Assembly (NCBI GenBank): GCA_016717595.1 | Contig: JADKFE010000089.1 | Coordinates: 1 to 25,075 of the forward strand | Direction of reading: 5' to 3' | Source: Deltaproteobacteria bacterium | GTDB taxonomy: Bacteria > Myxococcota_A > UBA796 > CAJQPC01 | DNA length: 25,075 nucleotides | In this document: in pieces, positions 1-8,269 of the stretch | Position numbering within the stretch: position 1 is the stretch's first letter | Layout of the letters: each line of letters begins with the position of its first letter | Made by a program: the position numbers and the translations under genes | The notes under the pieces: generated by a model | The model's input: the letters and a program-made list of their open reading frames with translations, nothing else | What the model was told of the DNA's origin: nothing | The model's database searches: none

Positions 1-2454
1 CTCGCGTATGCCATCCAGAAAGACTTCGCGATCACGCTCACCACAAACGGCACGCTCATCAACCGCCGCCGGGCGGAGATGTTGGCCACCTTGCCGCCTT
101 CAGCCCTGCACCTCAACGTGAGCATCGACGGCCCCGAGGCCGTCCACGACCGCATCCGCGGCGAGGGCATGTTCCGCCGGGCGATGTTGGGCGTGGAGCG
201 CCTACGCGCCGCGGATGAGGCCGCCGGGAACGACCGCCGCAAGATCTTGGCGAACGCCATCTTACACAGACAGAACGTCCGAGACTTCCCGGCCCTGCTC
301 GACGCCCTGGCCGAGCGGGGCTTTGACGGCGTGCAGGTGCTCAACCTGTTCCGCACCGGCGAGCAGATCCCTGAAGAGAGCGCCGGGCTGTGGTTCACCC
401 CCGAGCACCTGCCCGCCCTGGAGGAGACGGTGGCCGAGCTGCGCCGACGCCGCCTCACACAGACCGACGCCGGGTTTCGTATCCTGAACGATCCCGAGGA
501 GCTGGCGCTCATCCCCGGCTATTATCGCGACGGCGTCAAACCTCTGGACGCGCCCTGCTGGGCGGGCTGGAAAGAGCTGTACATCAACTCAGACGGCAAG
601 GCCATCATGTGTGACGGCCAGCTCGACTTCTTGAACGGAGAGATCGGCGACGTGCGGCGACAGACCCTACGACAGATCTGGGACAGCCCCACCCTCAAGG
701 CCCGGCGAGAGGTGGTCAAACGCTGCACGACGCCCTGTGTGCAGAGCTGCTACCTGCGCCGAGACTCCGACTCCGCCCGGGCCTTGGGCCGCGTGGCCTG
801 GAGCCTCGCCACAGACGAGGTCAAACGCCAGCTCCAAAAGTTACGCCCAGGCCGCGGCCAGCGCATCGACGGCGGCGTGTTGACCTTGGAGCTCTCCGAC
901 GTGGCGCCCTGGCCCTCACCGTTTGATGCGGCGAGCCGCGCCCGCTTCGACCAATTCGTCGCGCCGTGCCCGGCCCCCATCACCGACTGTTTTGAGGAGC
1001 CGACCCGCTGGGGCGAGTACCGCGATCTGGGCTATCTCAACTTTGGCCGCGGGTTTATGGGCTTTGAGGTGCTGCGGTCTGTGCTGGAGGACCTACGCGC
1101 CGCCCGGCTGACCTTCCCAACCCTGCGCCTCTCCTGGCGTGGTGAGCCGCTCACCCACCCCGAGATTGAGCCGATCCTGCGGTTTGTGCTCCATGAGATT
1201 CGTGAGCACGGCACCTTTGAGCGCCTGGAGCTGACGACGGACGCCCGCCTGCTCACCCCCAACCTCATCCAGATCATCGCCGAGCACGGGGAGATCCCCC
1301 AGCGAATCATCCTGCACGGTGACGGCTTCGCGCCCCATGAGGACGCCGTTGAGAGAAACGTGCAGCGCCTCCTCGACGCCCGCGGCCAGGCCACGGAGGT
1401 GGTCGTGAGCTGGTTTGTGTCAGAAGAGCTCGACCCCTACGCCCTGATTGAGCCCTGGCGCCCGCGCTTACGTTCGCCCTGGCTCGCCTTGGGCCGCCCG
1501 CGCCCCCGCGGAGATGGCCTGTGGTTTCGCCGCACAGACCCAAAAGGCGCCGCCGCGACGGCCCAAGCCCGCGCTCGACTGAGCGAGCTGGCCGAGGTCT
1601 TGGGGGCCGAGGCCGAGCCCGGGGATGAGCCTCTGCCGCCGCGCTGCCCGGGCCCCTTCGCCACGCCGACGATCTCCTGGGAGGGCAAGATCACGCTGTG
1701 CCCGTCCGACGCCACCCTGCAGAACCGCGTGGGGGAGGTGACCACGGATCGCCTCTCCCGGCTGTGGACCCAGGACGGGGCGCTGGAGCGGCTGCGCCAA
1801 GACGTTCGGGCCCGGGGCACGCCGGACCGGCCCTTGTGCCAGGGCTGCCTGTTTGTGGGGTCGCCGAACTATCAGCGGGAGGGGGGTGAGCCCCGGGTCA
1901 AAGTCTCGCCGCCCCTTCGCCCCCACGATCCGCTATGCTGGCGCCTCACCCTTCCGGGCCGCCGCGCCCGCCGTCGAGGCCTCATGCGCTGGGACATCGC
2001 GCCGAACATCGCCTGTGAGCTGTTCACGTTCACCGGGCTCAACATCTCTGGCCGACGCAGCCACATCCAGGTGTTCCCCTCGGGCGTTGAGGGCGACGTA
2101 GACGGGGCCGAGGTGCGCTCGTTGTACATCGTCTGCCCGCCGGGATTACGCTTTATCTTCAAGACCTCGGCCTCGGACGAGCGCTGGCAAGAGATGCCGT
2201 GGCGGGTGGTGGACGTGCACGCCGGTCGTGGCACGCCCCAGCCCGGCGGGCGCCTGGAGGTCAACATCCCCGATCTGGACCTCTACACCGAGGCCGACGC
2301 CCTGCGCGTAGACCCGGACCTGCCGGCCACCTACGCCCACGTCGAGCGCATCGAGGACGGCGTGGGCTGGACCTTCGGGTTCCGCGGCGCGCTCAAGCTC
2401 AAGGGCAACCTGCGGGCGATCCGCATTGAGCGTCTGCCCAAAGCCGCGAAGTAA
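1..2454 (+). CDS. Tandem radical SAM/SPASM protein (5' end outside window)
   Basis: The frame is open from base 1, with radical SAM barrel sequence (TTNGTLI, then SIDGPEAVHDRI) before the first ATG at 79. The true start and the CxxxCxxC cluster motif must therefore lie upstream of the window. A first SPASM domain has cysteines at nt 556, 610, 724, 736 and 748 and would bind auxiliary Fe-S clusters. A second barrel-like stretch (about nt 870-1530) keeps the GEPLTHPEI and LTTDARLLT landmarks but shows no CxxxCxxC. A second SPASM-like segment follows, with cysteines at 1645, 1699, 1837 and 1846. From about 1981 to the stop there is a further domain of about 157 residues that is repeated in the next gene. 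Such proteins modify peptides or proteins by radical chemistry; the substrate here is unknown. I infer one active and one degenerate radical SAM unit. The enzyme class is secure, the role is not. Confidence 0.88.
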   Translation, partial: LAYAIQKDFAITLTTNGTLINRRRAEMLATLPPSALHLNVSIDGPEAVHDRIRGEGMFRRAMLGVERLRAADEAAGNDRRKILANAILHRQNVRDFPALLDALAERGFDGVQVLNLFRTGEQIPEESAGLWFTPEHLPALEETVAELRRRRLTQTDAGFRILNDPEELALIPGYYRDGVKPLDAPCWAGWKELYINSDGKAIMCDGQLDFLNGEIGDVRRQTLRQIWDSPTLKARREVVKRCTTPCVQSCYLRRDSDSARALGRVAWSLATDEVKRQLQKLRPGRGQRIDGGVLTLELSDVAPWPSPFDAASRARFDQFVAPCPAPITDCFEEPTRWGEYRDLGYLNFGRGFMGFEVLRSVLEDLRAARLTFPTLRLSWRGEPLTHPEIEPILRFVLHEIREHGTFERLELTTDARLLTPNLIQIIAEHGEIPQRIILHGDGFAPHEDAVERNVQRLLDARGQATEVVVSWFVSEELDPYALIEPWRPRLRSPWLALGRPRPRGDGLWFRRTDPKGAAATAQARARLSELAEVLGAEAEPGDEPLPPRCPGPFATPTISWEGKITLCPSDATLQNRVGEVTTDRLSRLWTQDGALERLRQDVRARGTPDRPLCQGCLFVGSPNYQREGGEPRVKVSPPLRPHDPLCWRLTLPGRRARRRGLMRWDIAPNIACELFTFTGLNISGRRSHIQVFPSGVEGDVDGAEVRSLYIVCPPGLRFIFKTSASDERWQEMPWRVVDVHAGRGTPQPGGRLEVNIPDLDLYTEADALRVDPDLPATYAHVERIEDGVGWTFGFRGALKLKGNLRAIRIERLPKAAK

Positions 2455-2457
2455 GCC

Positions 2458-3015
2458 GTGGAGGATCCCTTCCGGCTTGGGCTCCTGCTCGGCAACATGT
2501 ATAGTCGTGACGTCATGGAGGGCCCCGCGCGGCCCCTGGAGGCCCGCTTGCGCTGGGACATCGCCGAGAGCATCACCTGCGACATCATCACCTTCTCCGG
2601 GATCAACCTCTCGGGCAAACGCACCCACATCAAGGTGTTCCCCAGCGGCGTCAAGGGCGACGTCGAGGGCCACGACGTGCAGTCCGTCGTGGTCATCGCG
2701 CCCCTGAACACCCGGGTGATCTTCAAGACCTCCGCCGCTGAGGAGGGCTGGGAGGACATGCCCTGGCGCACCGTGGACATGATCCCCGGCAAGGTGCGGG
2801 CGAACAAGGCCGGCAAACCGGCGGTGAACATCCCCGATCTCGACGCCTACAACGAGCCCGACGCCCAGCGCGTCGACCCCGACCTCGTCTCCACCTTCGC
2901 CCACGTCGAGCGCATCGAGGACGGCAAGGGCTGGACCTTCGGGCACCGCGGCGCGCTCAAGCTCAAGGGCAACATCCGCGCCGTGCGTATCGAGAAGCTG
3001 CCCACCAAGGGCTGA
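2458..3015 (+). CDS. Stand-alone copy of the radical SAM protein's C-terminal domain
   Basis: This 185-residue protein starts at GTG 2458, three bases after the TAA of the preceding gene and in the same reading frame. Later ATGs at 2497 and 2515 are alternative starts; none has a strong Shine-Dalgarno. From RWDIA onward it aligns without large gaps to the last 150 or so residues of the upstream radical SAM protein, at about 60% identity by eye. Shared stretches include VFPSGV, VNIPDLD, AHVERIEDG and RGALKLKGN. There are no transmembrane segments, signal peptide or cysteine clusters. The alternating hydrophobic pattern suggests a beta-rich soluble fold. I do not recognise the family. It arose by tandem duplication, or the upstream enzyme fused to one copy. 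It could be a partner, a substrate or a scaffold of the enzyme. Confidence 0.82.
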   Translation: MEDPFRLGLLLGNMYSRDVMEGPARPLEARLRWDIAESITCDIITFSGINLSGKRTHIKVFPSGVKGDVEGHDVQSVVVIAPLNTRVIFKTSAAEEGWEDMPWRTVDMIPGKVRANKAGKPAVNIPDLDAYNEPDAQRVDPDLVSTFAHVERIEDGKGWTFGHRGALKLKGNIRAVRIEKLPTKG

Positions 3016-3028
3016 GCTGGGGTGTGCG

Positions 3029-3490
3029 TTGTCGAGCTTGACGATGATCCCGGCCTCGCCTCTGCTGCGCATCGGCGCCCGCCTCATCGAAGGGGTGGTG
3101 CTGTTCGCCATCACCACGCTCACGTTCGGCGCCTGCGCCGTGGCGAGCGACGGGGCGCAGAACGAACAAGACGCCTGGACGCCGATCTTCTTGTCGGTCA
3201 CCGTCGTGCCGGCCGTCGTCAGCCTCGTGCATCTGGTGCTCACGGCCAGCGCCGGCGGCACCTTGGGCAAGCGGGTGTTGGGCCTGCGGGTGTGTACCCT
3301 CGACGGGCAGCCGGCGTCGCTCTGGCGTCTGCTTCTGCGGGAGGCGCTGTTCTTCTTTGGGCTGAGCGTCACGATCATCCCCCTGTTTGACCTCATCCTG
3401 GCCTTCGCCCGCCCCGAGGGCCGGGGCCTCAGCGACCTCTTGTTGGGCACCCAGATCATGAAGGTCTCGGCGGTCCAGAGCGCGCCGTGA
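3029..3490 (+). CDS. RDD-family membrane protein (first of three)
   Basis: This is a protein of about 153 residues with three or four hydrophobic helices. The RDD landmark GTLGKRVLGLRV is followed by a loop, a further helix pair and the terminal GRGLSDLLLGTQI, as in RDD domains. The first conserved Asp is replaced by Glu (RLIEG). A TTG at 3029 follows a GGGG run by about 7 nt; ATG 3044 is a plausible alternative giving 148 residues. It begins 13 nt after the preceding stop and overlaps the next start, so it sits in the same transcription unit. RDD proteins are integral membrane proteins often found in MoxR/DUF58 operons; their molecular role is poorly defined. Confidence 0.8.
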   Translation: MSSLTMIPASPLLRIGARLIEGVVLFAITTLTFGACAVASDGAQNEQDAWTPIFLSVTVVPAVVSLVHLVLTASAGGTLGKRVLGLRVCTLDGQPASLWRLLLREALFFFGLSVTIIPLFDLILAFARPEGRGLSDLLLGTQIMKVSAVQSAP

Positions 3491-3993
3491 ACCCCTACGC
3501 GCCGCCACGCGAGGCCGAGCTTGACGGGGCGGACGCCGAGCGCACGAGCCAGCCCGCGTCGATTCTGCTGCGCCTCGCCGCCCGCGGGGTGGACCTCACC
3601 CAAGGGTTTTTTGTCGCCGCGCCGATCGCGCTGATCTTTAGCCTCAGCGGTGAGCTGCCCCTGGAGCAGGTCGTGGCCCGCACGGTATTTGGCGGCTTGG
3701 CCTTGTGCCCGATCACCAGCGTGGTCCTGATCGGCCTGCGGTGGGACATCAGCACCCCGAGCCTGGGCAAAACGCTGCTCGATCTGCAGGTCGTCGACGC
3801 CGAGAGCGGCGAGCCGGTGAGCTTCGTGCGCGGCGTGTTGGCCCGAGAGTCGGTGCTCTTGGTGACGCTGCTCATCGGGTGCTGCATGCCGCCGCTGCTC
3901 ATCTTGCTCATCGGCGTGATGAGCTGGACGGGTCGCCGCGCCCCCCATGACTGGATGACCGACGCCCTCGTCGTGCGCCACGGGGGCCGCTGA
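3487..3993 (+). CDS. RDD-family membrane protein (second)
   Basis: This 168-residue protein starts at GTG 3487, overlapping the TGA of the previous gene (GTGA), which indicates translational coupling. After a polar N-terminus of about 25 residues (MNPYAPP..., a common opening of small bacterial membrane proteins) it has the RDD signature: RLAARGVD in helix 1, SLGKTLLDLQVVD in the cytoplasmic loop, and the terminal APHDWMTDALVV. Hydrophobic stretches lie near residues 38-60, 70-90 and 122-148. It differs clearly from the genes on both sides, so the three RDD genes are divergent paralogues rather than recent copies. Confidence 0.8.
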   Translation: MNPYAPPREAELDGADAERTSQPASILLRLAARGVDLTQGFFVAAPIALIFSLSGELPLEQVVARTVFGGLALCPITSVVLIGLRWDISTPSLGKTLLDLQVVDAESGEPVSFVRGVLARESVLLVTLLIGCCMPPLLILLIGVMSWTGRRAPHDWMTDALVVRHGGR

Positions 3994-3995
3994 TC

Positions 3996-4703
3996 GTGGG
4001 CGTGGCCTTAGACACTCGGCGGGAGATCGAGACGCCTGAAGGGGTGGTGCTCTCTGAGCGTGTGGCCGGGCCGCTGCCTCGGGCGCTCGCGTGGTGTGTG
4101 GACCTGCTCGCGCGAATGCTGCTGTATTTGATGCTGGCGACGGGCCTTGAGCTCGCGGGGGCGTTCGCGGGAGGGCTCATGCTGATCCTCCTGTTTGTGC
4201 TGGAGTGGGGCTACGGCGTGGCGTTTGAGCTGATGTTGAACGGGCGCACGCCGGGCAAGCTCGTGCTCGGGCTCCAGACGGTGATGGACGACGGCACGCC
4301 GGTCACGCCGCGGGCGTCGATCTTGCGGAACCTCCTGCGCGTGGCCGACTTTTTGCCCTTGGGGTTTCTGGTGGGGCTGCTCAGCGCCTTGGTCGATCCC
4401 TACGGCCGCCGCCTGGGGGATCTCGCCGCGGGCACCCTCGTCGTGTACCGCCGCGCCGCCGCCGCCGAGCGCCGCCCCTTGCCGCCGGGGCCCGTCACGC
4501 CGCCGCCCGCGCCTCTGCGCCCCGATGAGCAGCAGACCTTGGTGGACCTCGCCCAGCGTGGGCCAGGGCTCTCCGTCGAGCGCCATGTGGAGCTGGCGGA
4601 GATCGTCGGCGTGGGCTGGGGTCTCTCGGGCAAGGCCGCCTTGGACCGGGCCACGGCCGTCGCGCGGTTTGTGCGCGGCGACACGCCGGGGGCCTCGCCA
4701 TGA
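3996..4703 (+). CDS. RDD-family membrane protein with cytoplasmic tail (third)
   Basis: This 235-residue protein starts at GTG 3996, two bases after the preceding stop. The RDD core is canonical: RALAWCVDLLAR, then RTPGKLVLGLQTV, then DPYGRRLGDLAAGTLVVYRR. A Pro/Ala-rich linker and a soluble tail of about 45 residues follow (SVERHVELAEIVGV...), a C-terminal extension seen in RDD proteins encoded next to SpoIIM-like genes. Its stop overlaps the next ATG (ATGA). It is probably the orthologue of the single RDD protein usual in this operon type; the two shorter RDD genes before it would then be additions. Confidence 0.88.
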   Translation: MGVALDTRREIETPEGVVLSERVAGPLPRALAWCVDLLARMLLYLMLATGLELAGAFAGGLMLILLFVLEWGYGVAFELMLNGRTPGKLVLGLQTVMDDGTPVTPRASILRNLLRVADFLPLGFLVGLLSALVDPYGRRLGDLAAGTLVVYRRAAAAERRPLPPGPVTPPPAPLRPDEQQTLVDLAQRGPGLSVERHVELAEIVGVGWGLSGKAALDRATAVARFVRGDTPGASP

Positions 4704-5665
4704 AGCAGAGCTGGTTTGAGGCCCAGGGCGAGGCGCTGTGGCGTGATCACGAGGTCTTGCTCGGCGCCTTGGAGAGCGGCGGCAAACACCCCCGCTCGGC
4801 GGCCTTGCCCGAAGAGCACGCGCGGATCTGCAGCATGTTGGCCTTGGCCCGTGAGCGCCGCTACACGCTGGGCCTCATCGACCGCCTGGAGGAGCTCGCC
4901 CTGCGCGGCCAGCGGGTGCTCTACGCCGGTCGCGCCGACCCCGAGCCTCTGCTCAAGGGCCTGCTCGCGCGGTTTCCTCAGGCGGTGCGGGCCACCTGGG
5001 CGCTGCACGCCTTGGCCTTTGTGCTGTTCGTCGGGCCCTGGCTGTTCGGGATGGTGTTGGTGGCCAACCGGCCGGATCTGGCGACGATGGTGGTGGATCC
5101 CTCTACGCTCACCCGCATGGAGTCGATGTACGACCCCGACGGCGAGGTGCAGGCCGGGGCGCGCACGATCTCCGATGACTTCTCGATGTTCGGCTTCTAC
5201 ATCTGGAACAACGTCGGCATCGCCCTGCGCACCTTCGGCGCCGGGGCGGGCTTGGGCGTGGGCTCGGGGCTGATCCTCGTCTACAACGGCCTGGTCATCG
5301 GCGCGGTCTCGGGGCACCTCACGGCGGTTGGGCTGGGGCACACCTTCTGGCCGTTCGTCATCGGTCATGGCTCGTTTGAGCTCACGGCCATCGTCATCGC
5401 CGGGGCGGCGGGGCTGAAGCTCGGCTGGGGGCTGGTCGCGCCGGGGCGTCGGGGGCGCGCGGCGGCCTTGCGGGAGGGCGCGCGGGAGGCCCTGCCCTTG
5501 ATCCTCGGCGCCGGGGGGATGCTCATCGTCGCCGCGGCGATCGAGGCGTTCTGGTCACCCTCCAGAGTCATCCCCGACTCGGTGAAGCTGGGGGTGGGCG
5601 GCGTCCTGTGGATCTTGGTGCTGGGGTACCTCACCCTCGGCGGGCGGGCGCAGAGTGCGCGCTGA
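4700..5665 (+). CDS. SpoIIM-like (stage II sporulation M family) membrane protein
   Basis: This is a 321-residue protein whose ATG overlaps the previous TGA. A soluble N-terminal part of about 90 residues (WFEAQGEALWRDHEVLLGAL..., PEEHARICSMLALARERRY) precedes several transmembrane helices. The family landmarks FYIWNNVGIALRTF, GLVIGAVSGHL and VIGHGSFELTAIVIAGAAG are all present. The family is named after a Bacillus sporulation protein, but it is common in non-sporulating bacteria beside MoxR, RDD and DUF58 genes, as here. It probably acts in an envelope complex controlled by MoxR. Length and motifs look intact. Confidence 0.9.
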   Translation: MKQSWFEAQGEALWRDHEVLLGALESGGKHPRSAALPEEHARICSMLALARERRYTLGLIDRLEELALRGQRVLYAGRADPEPLLKGLLARFPQAVRATWALHALAFVLFVGPWLFGMVLVANRPDLATMVVDPSTLTRMESMYDPDGEVQAGARTISDDFSMFGFYIWNNVGIALRTFGAGAGLGVGSGLILVYNGLVIGAVSGHLTAVGLGHTFWPFVIGHGSFELTAIVIAGAAGLKLGWGLVAPGRRGRAAALREGAREALPLILGAGGMLIVAAAIEAFWSPSRVIPDSVKLGVGGVLWILVLGYLTLGGRAQSAR

Positions 5666-7148
5666 AGACCTCCAGGCGGCCTTACGCCCCCGAACCATGT
5701 GGGAGGCCATCGATCTCGGCGTGGCCTTGACCCGGCGGCAGATCGGCGTCGTGGCCTTGTGGTGGCTCCTGGTGGTGACGCCGCTGTGTGGCCTCGTCTG
5801 GTGGGCGCTCCAGACCTCACCCTACCTGGCCCTGACGGTGTTGTGGTTCCTGCGGCCCCTCTTCGGCCTGGGGCAGAGCGTGGCCTTGGCCCGGGCGCTG
5901 TTCACCGCCGAGGTGAGCCTGAGAGAGCTCCTCGGCGCGACGTGGGGCTGGCGGCGGTGGTGTTTTGGCGTCTTGTACCGCCGATTGCTGCCCAGCCGGG
6001 GCCTCCGCGCGCTCATGGGGCAGCTTGAGGATCTCCGCGGTGAGCTGGCCGATCGACGCTGGGCGCGGCTCGGTGAGGGCAGCTTCGTCTCGACGAGCGC
6101 CTTGGCCTCAATCTGCTGGATGCTCAAGTGGTGGGTGAGCTTCTCGGCGTTCTTGGCCGCGCCGACCTTGTTCCCCGAGAGCTGGACCTTCACCCTCTCC
6201 GACGCCTGGGCGGCCTTTAACGCCGGGAGCGGCGACGTGACGGTGCTCGGGGTGATGTTTGTCGCCGACCAGGTCGGGATGTTTGTCGCCGAGAGCCTCT
6301 ACACCGCCGGGGCCTTCGGGCTGTACATCAACCAGCGCGTGCTGCGCGACGGCTGGGATCTGGAGCTTCGCCTGCGCGGCTTCGGGCGGGCGGTGGCGCG
6401 GGGGGCGGCCTTGGCCCTCGCCCTGCTCATCGTGGGGGTCGGCGGCGCCCAGGCCCAAGACACCGCGGCGCCGGAGTGGGTGGTGGAGGACGACCCTCCG
6501 CCGCCCGAGCGGCAGTTTCCGCCGCCGAACGAGGTAGACGAGGCCGTGGAGCGGGTGCTCAGCGACGCCGACTTTGGTGTTGAGCACACCCAGCGCCGCT
6601 GGCGGCTCAAACGTTTTGGGGGGGAGGAGGACGAAGAAGAGGACGAGTACGAGCCGCCGGAGTGGGAGCCCCCCGTCGGCTGCCCCGTGACCGCCCCGGC
6701 CGCGGGGGTGGGCGCGTTCGTCGGGCTCGTCCTCGTCCTGTTGTTGTTCTTGATCCTGCGGCGGGTGGCGCCCGATGGCGTCTCCTCCATCGACACGACG
6801 CCGTTCACCTTGACCACCGGGGCCTTGCCCCAGGCGCCGGTCCTCTCGCCGACCTTGGCCGAGGCCGACGCGCGGTGGGCCGCCGGGGACGAGGCCGGGG
6901 CCCTGGCGGCGCTCTATCGTGGGGCGGTGAATAAGCTCATCCGACAAGGCATACCCGCCGGGCCGGACCACACCGAGGGTGAGGTTCTGCGCCTTGCCCG
7001 TCGCGCCGCGCCCGCGGAGCAGGTCGAGGCCTTCGCCCGGCTCTGCGCGGCCTGGAGCCAGGTCGCCTACGCCAAGATCCCCGTGGGAGAGGCCCGGTAC
7101 AAGGCCCTGCGCGCGGAGTGGCCGCGCTGGTTTGGGGAGGCCCCATGA
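5655..7148 (+). CDS. DUF4129-domain membrane protein
   Basis: This 497-residue protein starts at GTG 5655, overlapping the previous gene by 11 nt. The N-terminal half has several membrane helices (for example VVALWWLLVVTPLCGLVWW) and ends near LYINQRVLRDGWDLELRLR, a segment typical of DUF4129 operon proteins. Next come a hydrophobic stretch resembling a signal peptide (about residues 250-270, ending GGAQAQ), an acidic and proline-rich extracytoplasmic loop with an EEDEEEDE run, another helix (residues 354-371) and the C-terminal cytoplasmic DUF4129 domain (EADARWAAGDEAGALAALYRG to the end). The embedded signal-like segment suggests that two ancestral membrane proteins may be fused. DUF4129 proteins accompany MoxR/DUF58/DUF4350 genes; the biochemical function is unknown. 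Confidence 0.87.
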   Translation: MRAEDLQAALRPRTMWEAIDLGVALTRRQIGVVALWWLLVVTPLCGLVWWALQTSPYLALTVLWFLRPLFGLGQSVALARALFTAEVSLRELLGATWGWRRWCFGVLYRRLLPSRGLRALMGQLEDLRGELADRRWARLGEGSFVSTSALASICWMLKWWVSFSAFLAAPTLFPESWTFTLSDAWAAFNAGSGDVTVLGVMFVADQVGMFVAESLYTAGAFGLYINQRVLRDGWDLELRLRGFGRAVARGAALALALLIVGVGGAQAQDTAAPEWVVEDDPPPPERQFPPPNEVDEAVERVLSDADFGVEHTQRRWRLKRFGGEEDEEEDEYEPPEWEPPVGCPVTAPAAGVGAFVGLVLVLLLFLILRRVAPDGVSSIDTTPFTLTTGALPQAPVLSPTLAEADARWAAGDEAGALAALYRGAVNKLIRQGIPAGPDHTEGEVLRLARRAAPAEQVEAFARLCAAWSQVAYAKIPVGEARYKALRAEWPRWFGEAP

Positions 7149-8269
7149 GCGGCCTGCTCCGCCGGATCTTGCCGCCGATCGTCGTCACGGCGCTGCTGGT
7201 GATCTTGGCCGTGGTCGTGTGGCCGATGGTGTTTGAGCCGTACGAGGAGATCGTCCCCGGGCCGCCAAGCTTGGCCGCGAAGCAGAACCCGCTCCTCGCG
7301 TTGGAGCGTCTGTTGGCCGAGACCGGCCAAGGTGCGCGGCGCCAGAGCGGCCTCACCCTGACCCCGAGCGCGCCCACGACGGTCTTGCTCTTCCCCGATG
7401 AGCCGATCAACAGCGCCCAGGCCGAGCAGTTGATGATCTGGGTGGCCGACGGCGGGCGGCTGGTGTACGCCCCGGCGACCCCGGGAGAGCCCGATCCGCT
7501 CATGGACGCCCTCGGCGTGGACTGGCTGGAGCTCGATGAGCAGGTGGAGGCGGTGATGGCGGAGCAGGCCACCGCGCCGCTCAACCTGCCGCCCTTCGGC
7601 CCTGGCGGTGACCTGGAGCTGGTGTCGCCCCTCGCCGTGTTCACCTGCCCGGCGGACCACGACACGCTGCGCCTGCGGGCGCCGGCCTCGGATCGGGCGG
7701 GCTGCGTCGCCGTCGGCGAGGCCCAAGGCTCGGGCGCCTTGGTGCTCGTGTCGTCGCCAACGCTCTTTCACAACGATCAGCTCGGCTTGGGCCAGCACGG
7801 GCGCTTCGCGGTGGAGGTGTTCACGCCCAACCGCGAACGGGCGCTGCTCATCACCCAGCTCGATCATGTGCGGCTCTTGCCGTTCTTCTGGGAGCACGCC
7901 GCCCACGCCGTCGTGAGCCTCGGCCTGCTCATCGTCGTCGGCCTGTGGCGCGCGTCGCGGCGCTTCGGGCCGGTTCTGCCAGAGCCCAGCGCCGATCGCC
8001 GCAGCCTGCGTGACGCCCTGGAGGCCCGCGGCGCCTATCTTTGGGGCAAGGGCCACCTCACGCCTCTGCTAGACGCCTTACGCGCCGAGGTCCGCGCCGC
8101 CCGACGACTGCCCGCGGACGACGCCTTGGCGGCTTGGGACGAGCTCGCCCGCTCCCAAGGTGTGCCGATGACCTTCTTGAGAGAGGCGCTCCTGCGGGAG
8201 CCCTCCTCCGACCCCTCCACCTTCGTTCGTGTCGTGGCGGTCCTGGCCGCCTTGCGGAGAAGCCGATGA
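7145..8269 (+). CDS. DUF4350-domain membrane-anchored protein
   Basis: I place the start at ATG 7145, which overlaps the previous TGA and follows a strong GGGGAGG at 7134-7140; an upstream GTG at 7118 is in frame but less likely. The product has 374 residues. A transmembrane anchor lies near residues 10-30, followed by an extracytoplasmic DUF4350 domain (LAAKQNPLLALERLLAETG, then TTVLLFPDEPIN and WVADGGRLVYAP). A second helix near residues 250-270 (AVVSLGLLIVVGLW) leads into a cytoplasmic tail with the usual RASRRFGP and ARGAYLW segments. Its place between DUF4129 and MoxR genes is standard for the operon. Confidence 0.88.
   Translation: MSGLLRRILPPIVVTALLVILAVVVWPMVFEPYEEIVPGPPSLAAKQNPLLALERLLAETGQGARRQSGLTLTPSAPTTVLLFPDEPINSAQAEQLMIWVADGGRLVYAPATPGEPDPLMDALGVDWLELDEQVEAVMAEQATAPLNLPPFGPGGDLELVSPLAVFTCPADHDTLRLRAPASDRAGCVAVGEAQGSGALVLVSSPTLFHNDQLGLGQHGRFAVEVFTPNRERALLITQLDHVRLLPFFWEHAAHAVVSLGLLIVVGLWRASRRFGPVLPEPSADRRSLRDALEARGAYLWGKGHLTPLLDALRAEVRAARRLPADDALAAWDELARSQGVPMTFLREALLREPSSDPSTFVRVVAVLAALRRSR

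Noticed and set aside
2146..3981. 611-codon open frame on the - strand
   Set aside because: It is antisense to the duplicated domain gene and the RDD genes. Its internal repeats merely mirror the duplicated domain.
8041..8265. Longer start for the MoxR gene
   Set aside because: This part overlaps the DUF4350 gene out of frame. ATG 8266 overlaps the preceding stop, has GGAGA upstream and matches family length.
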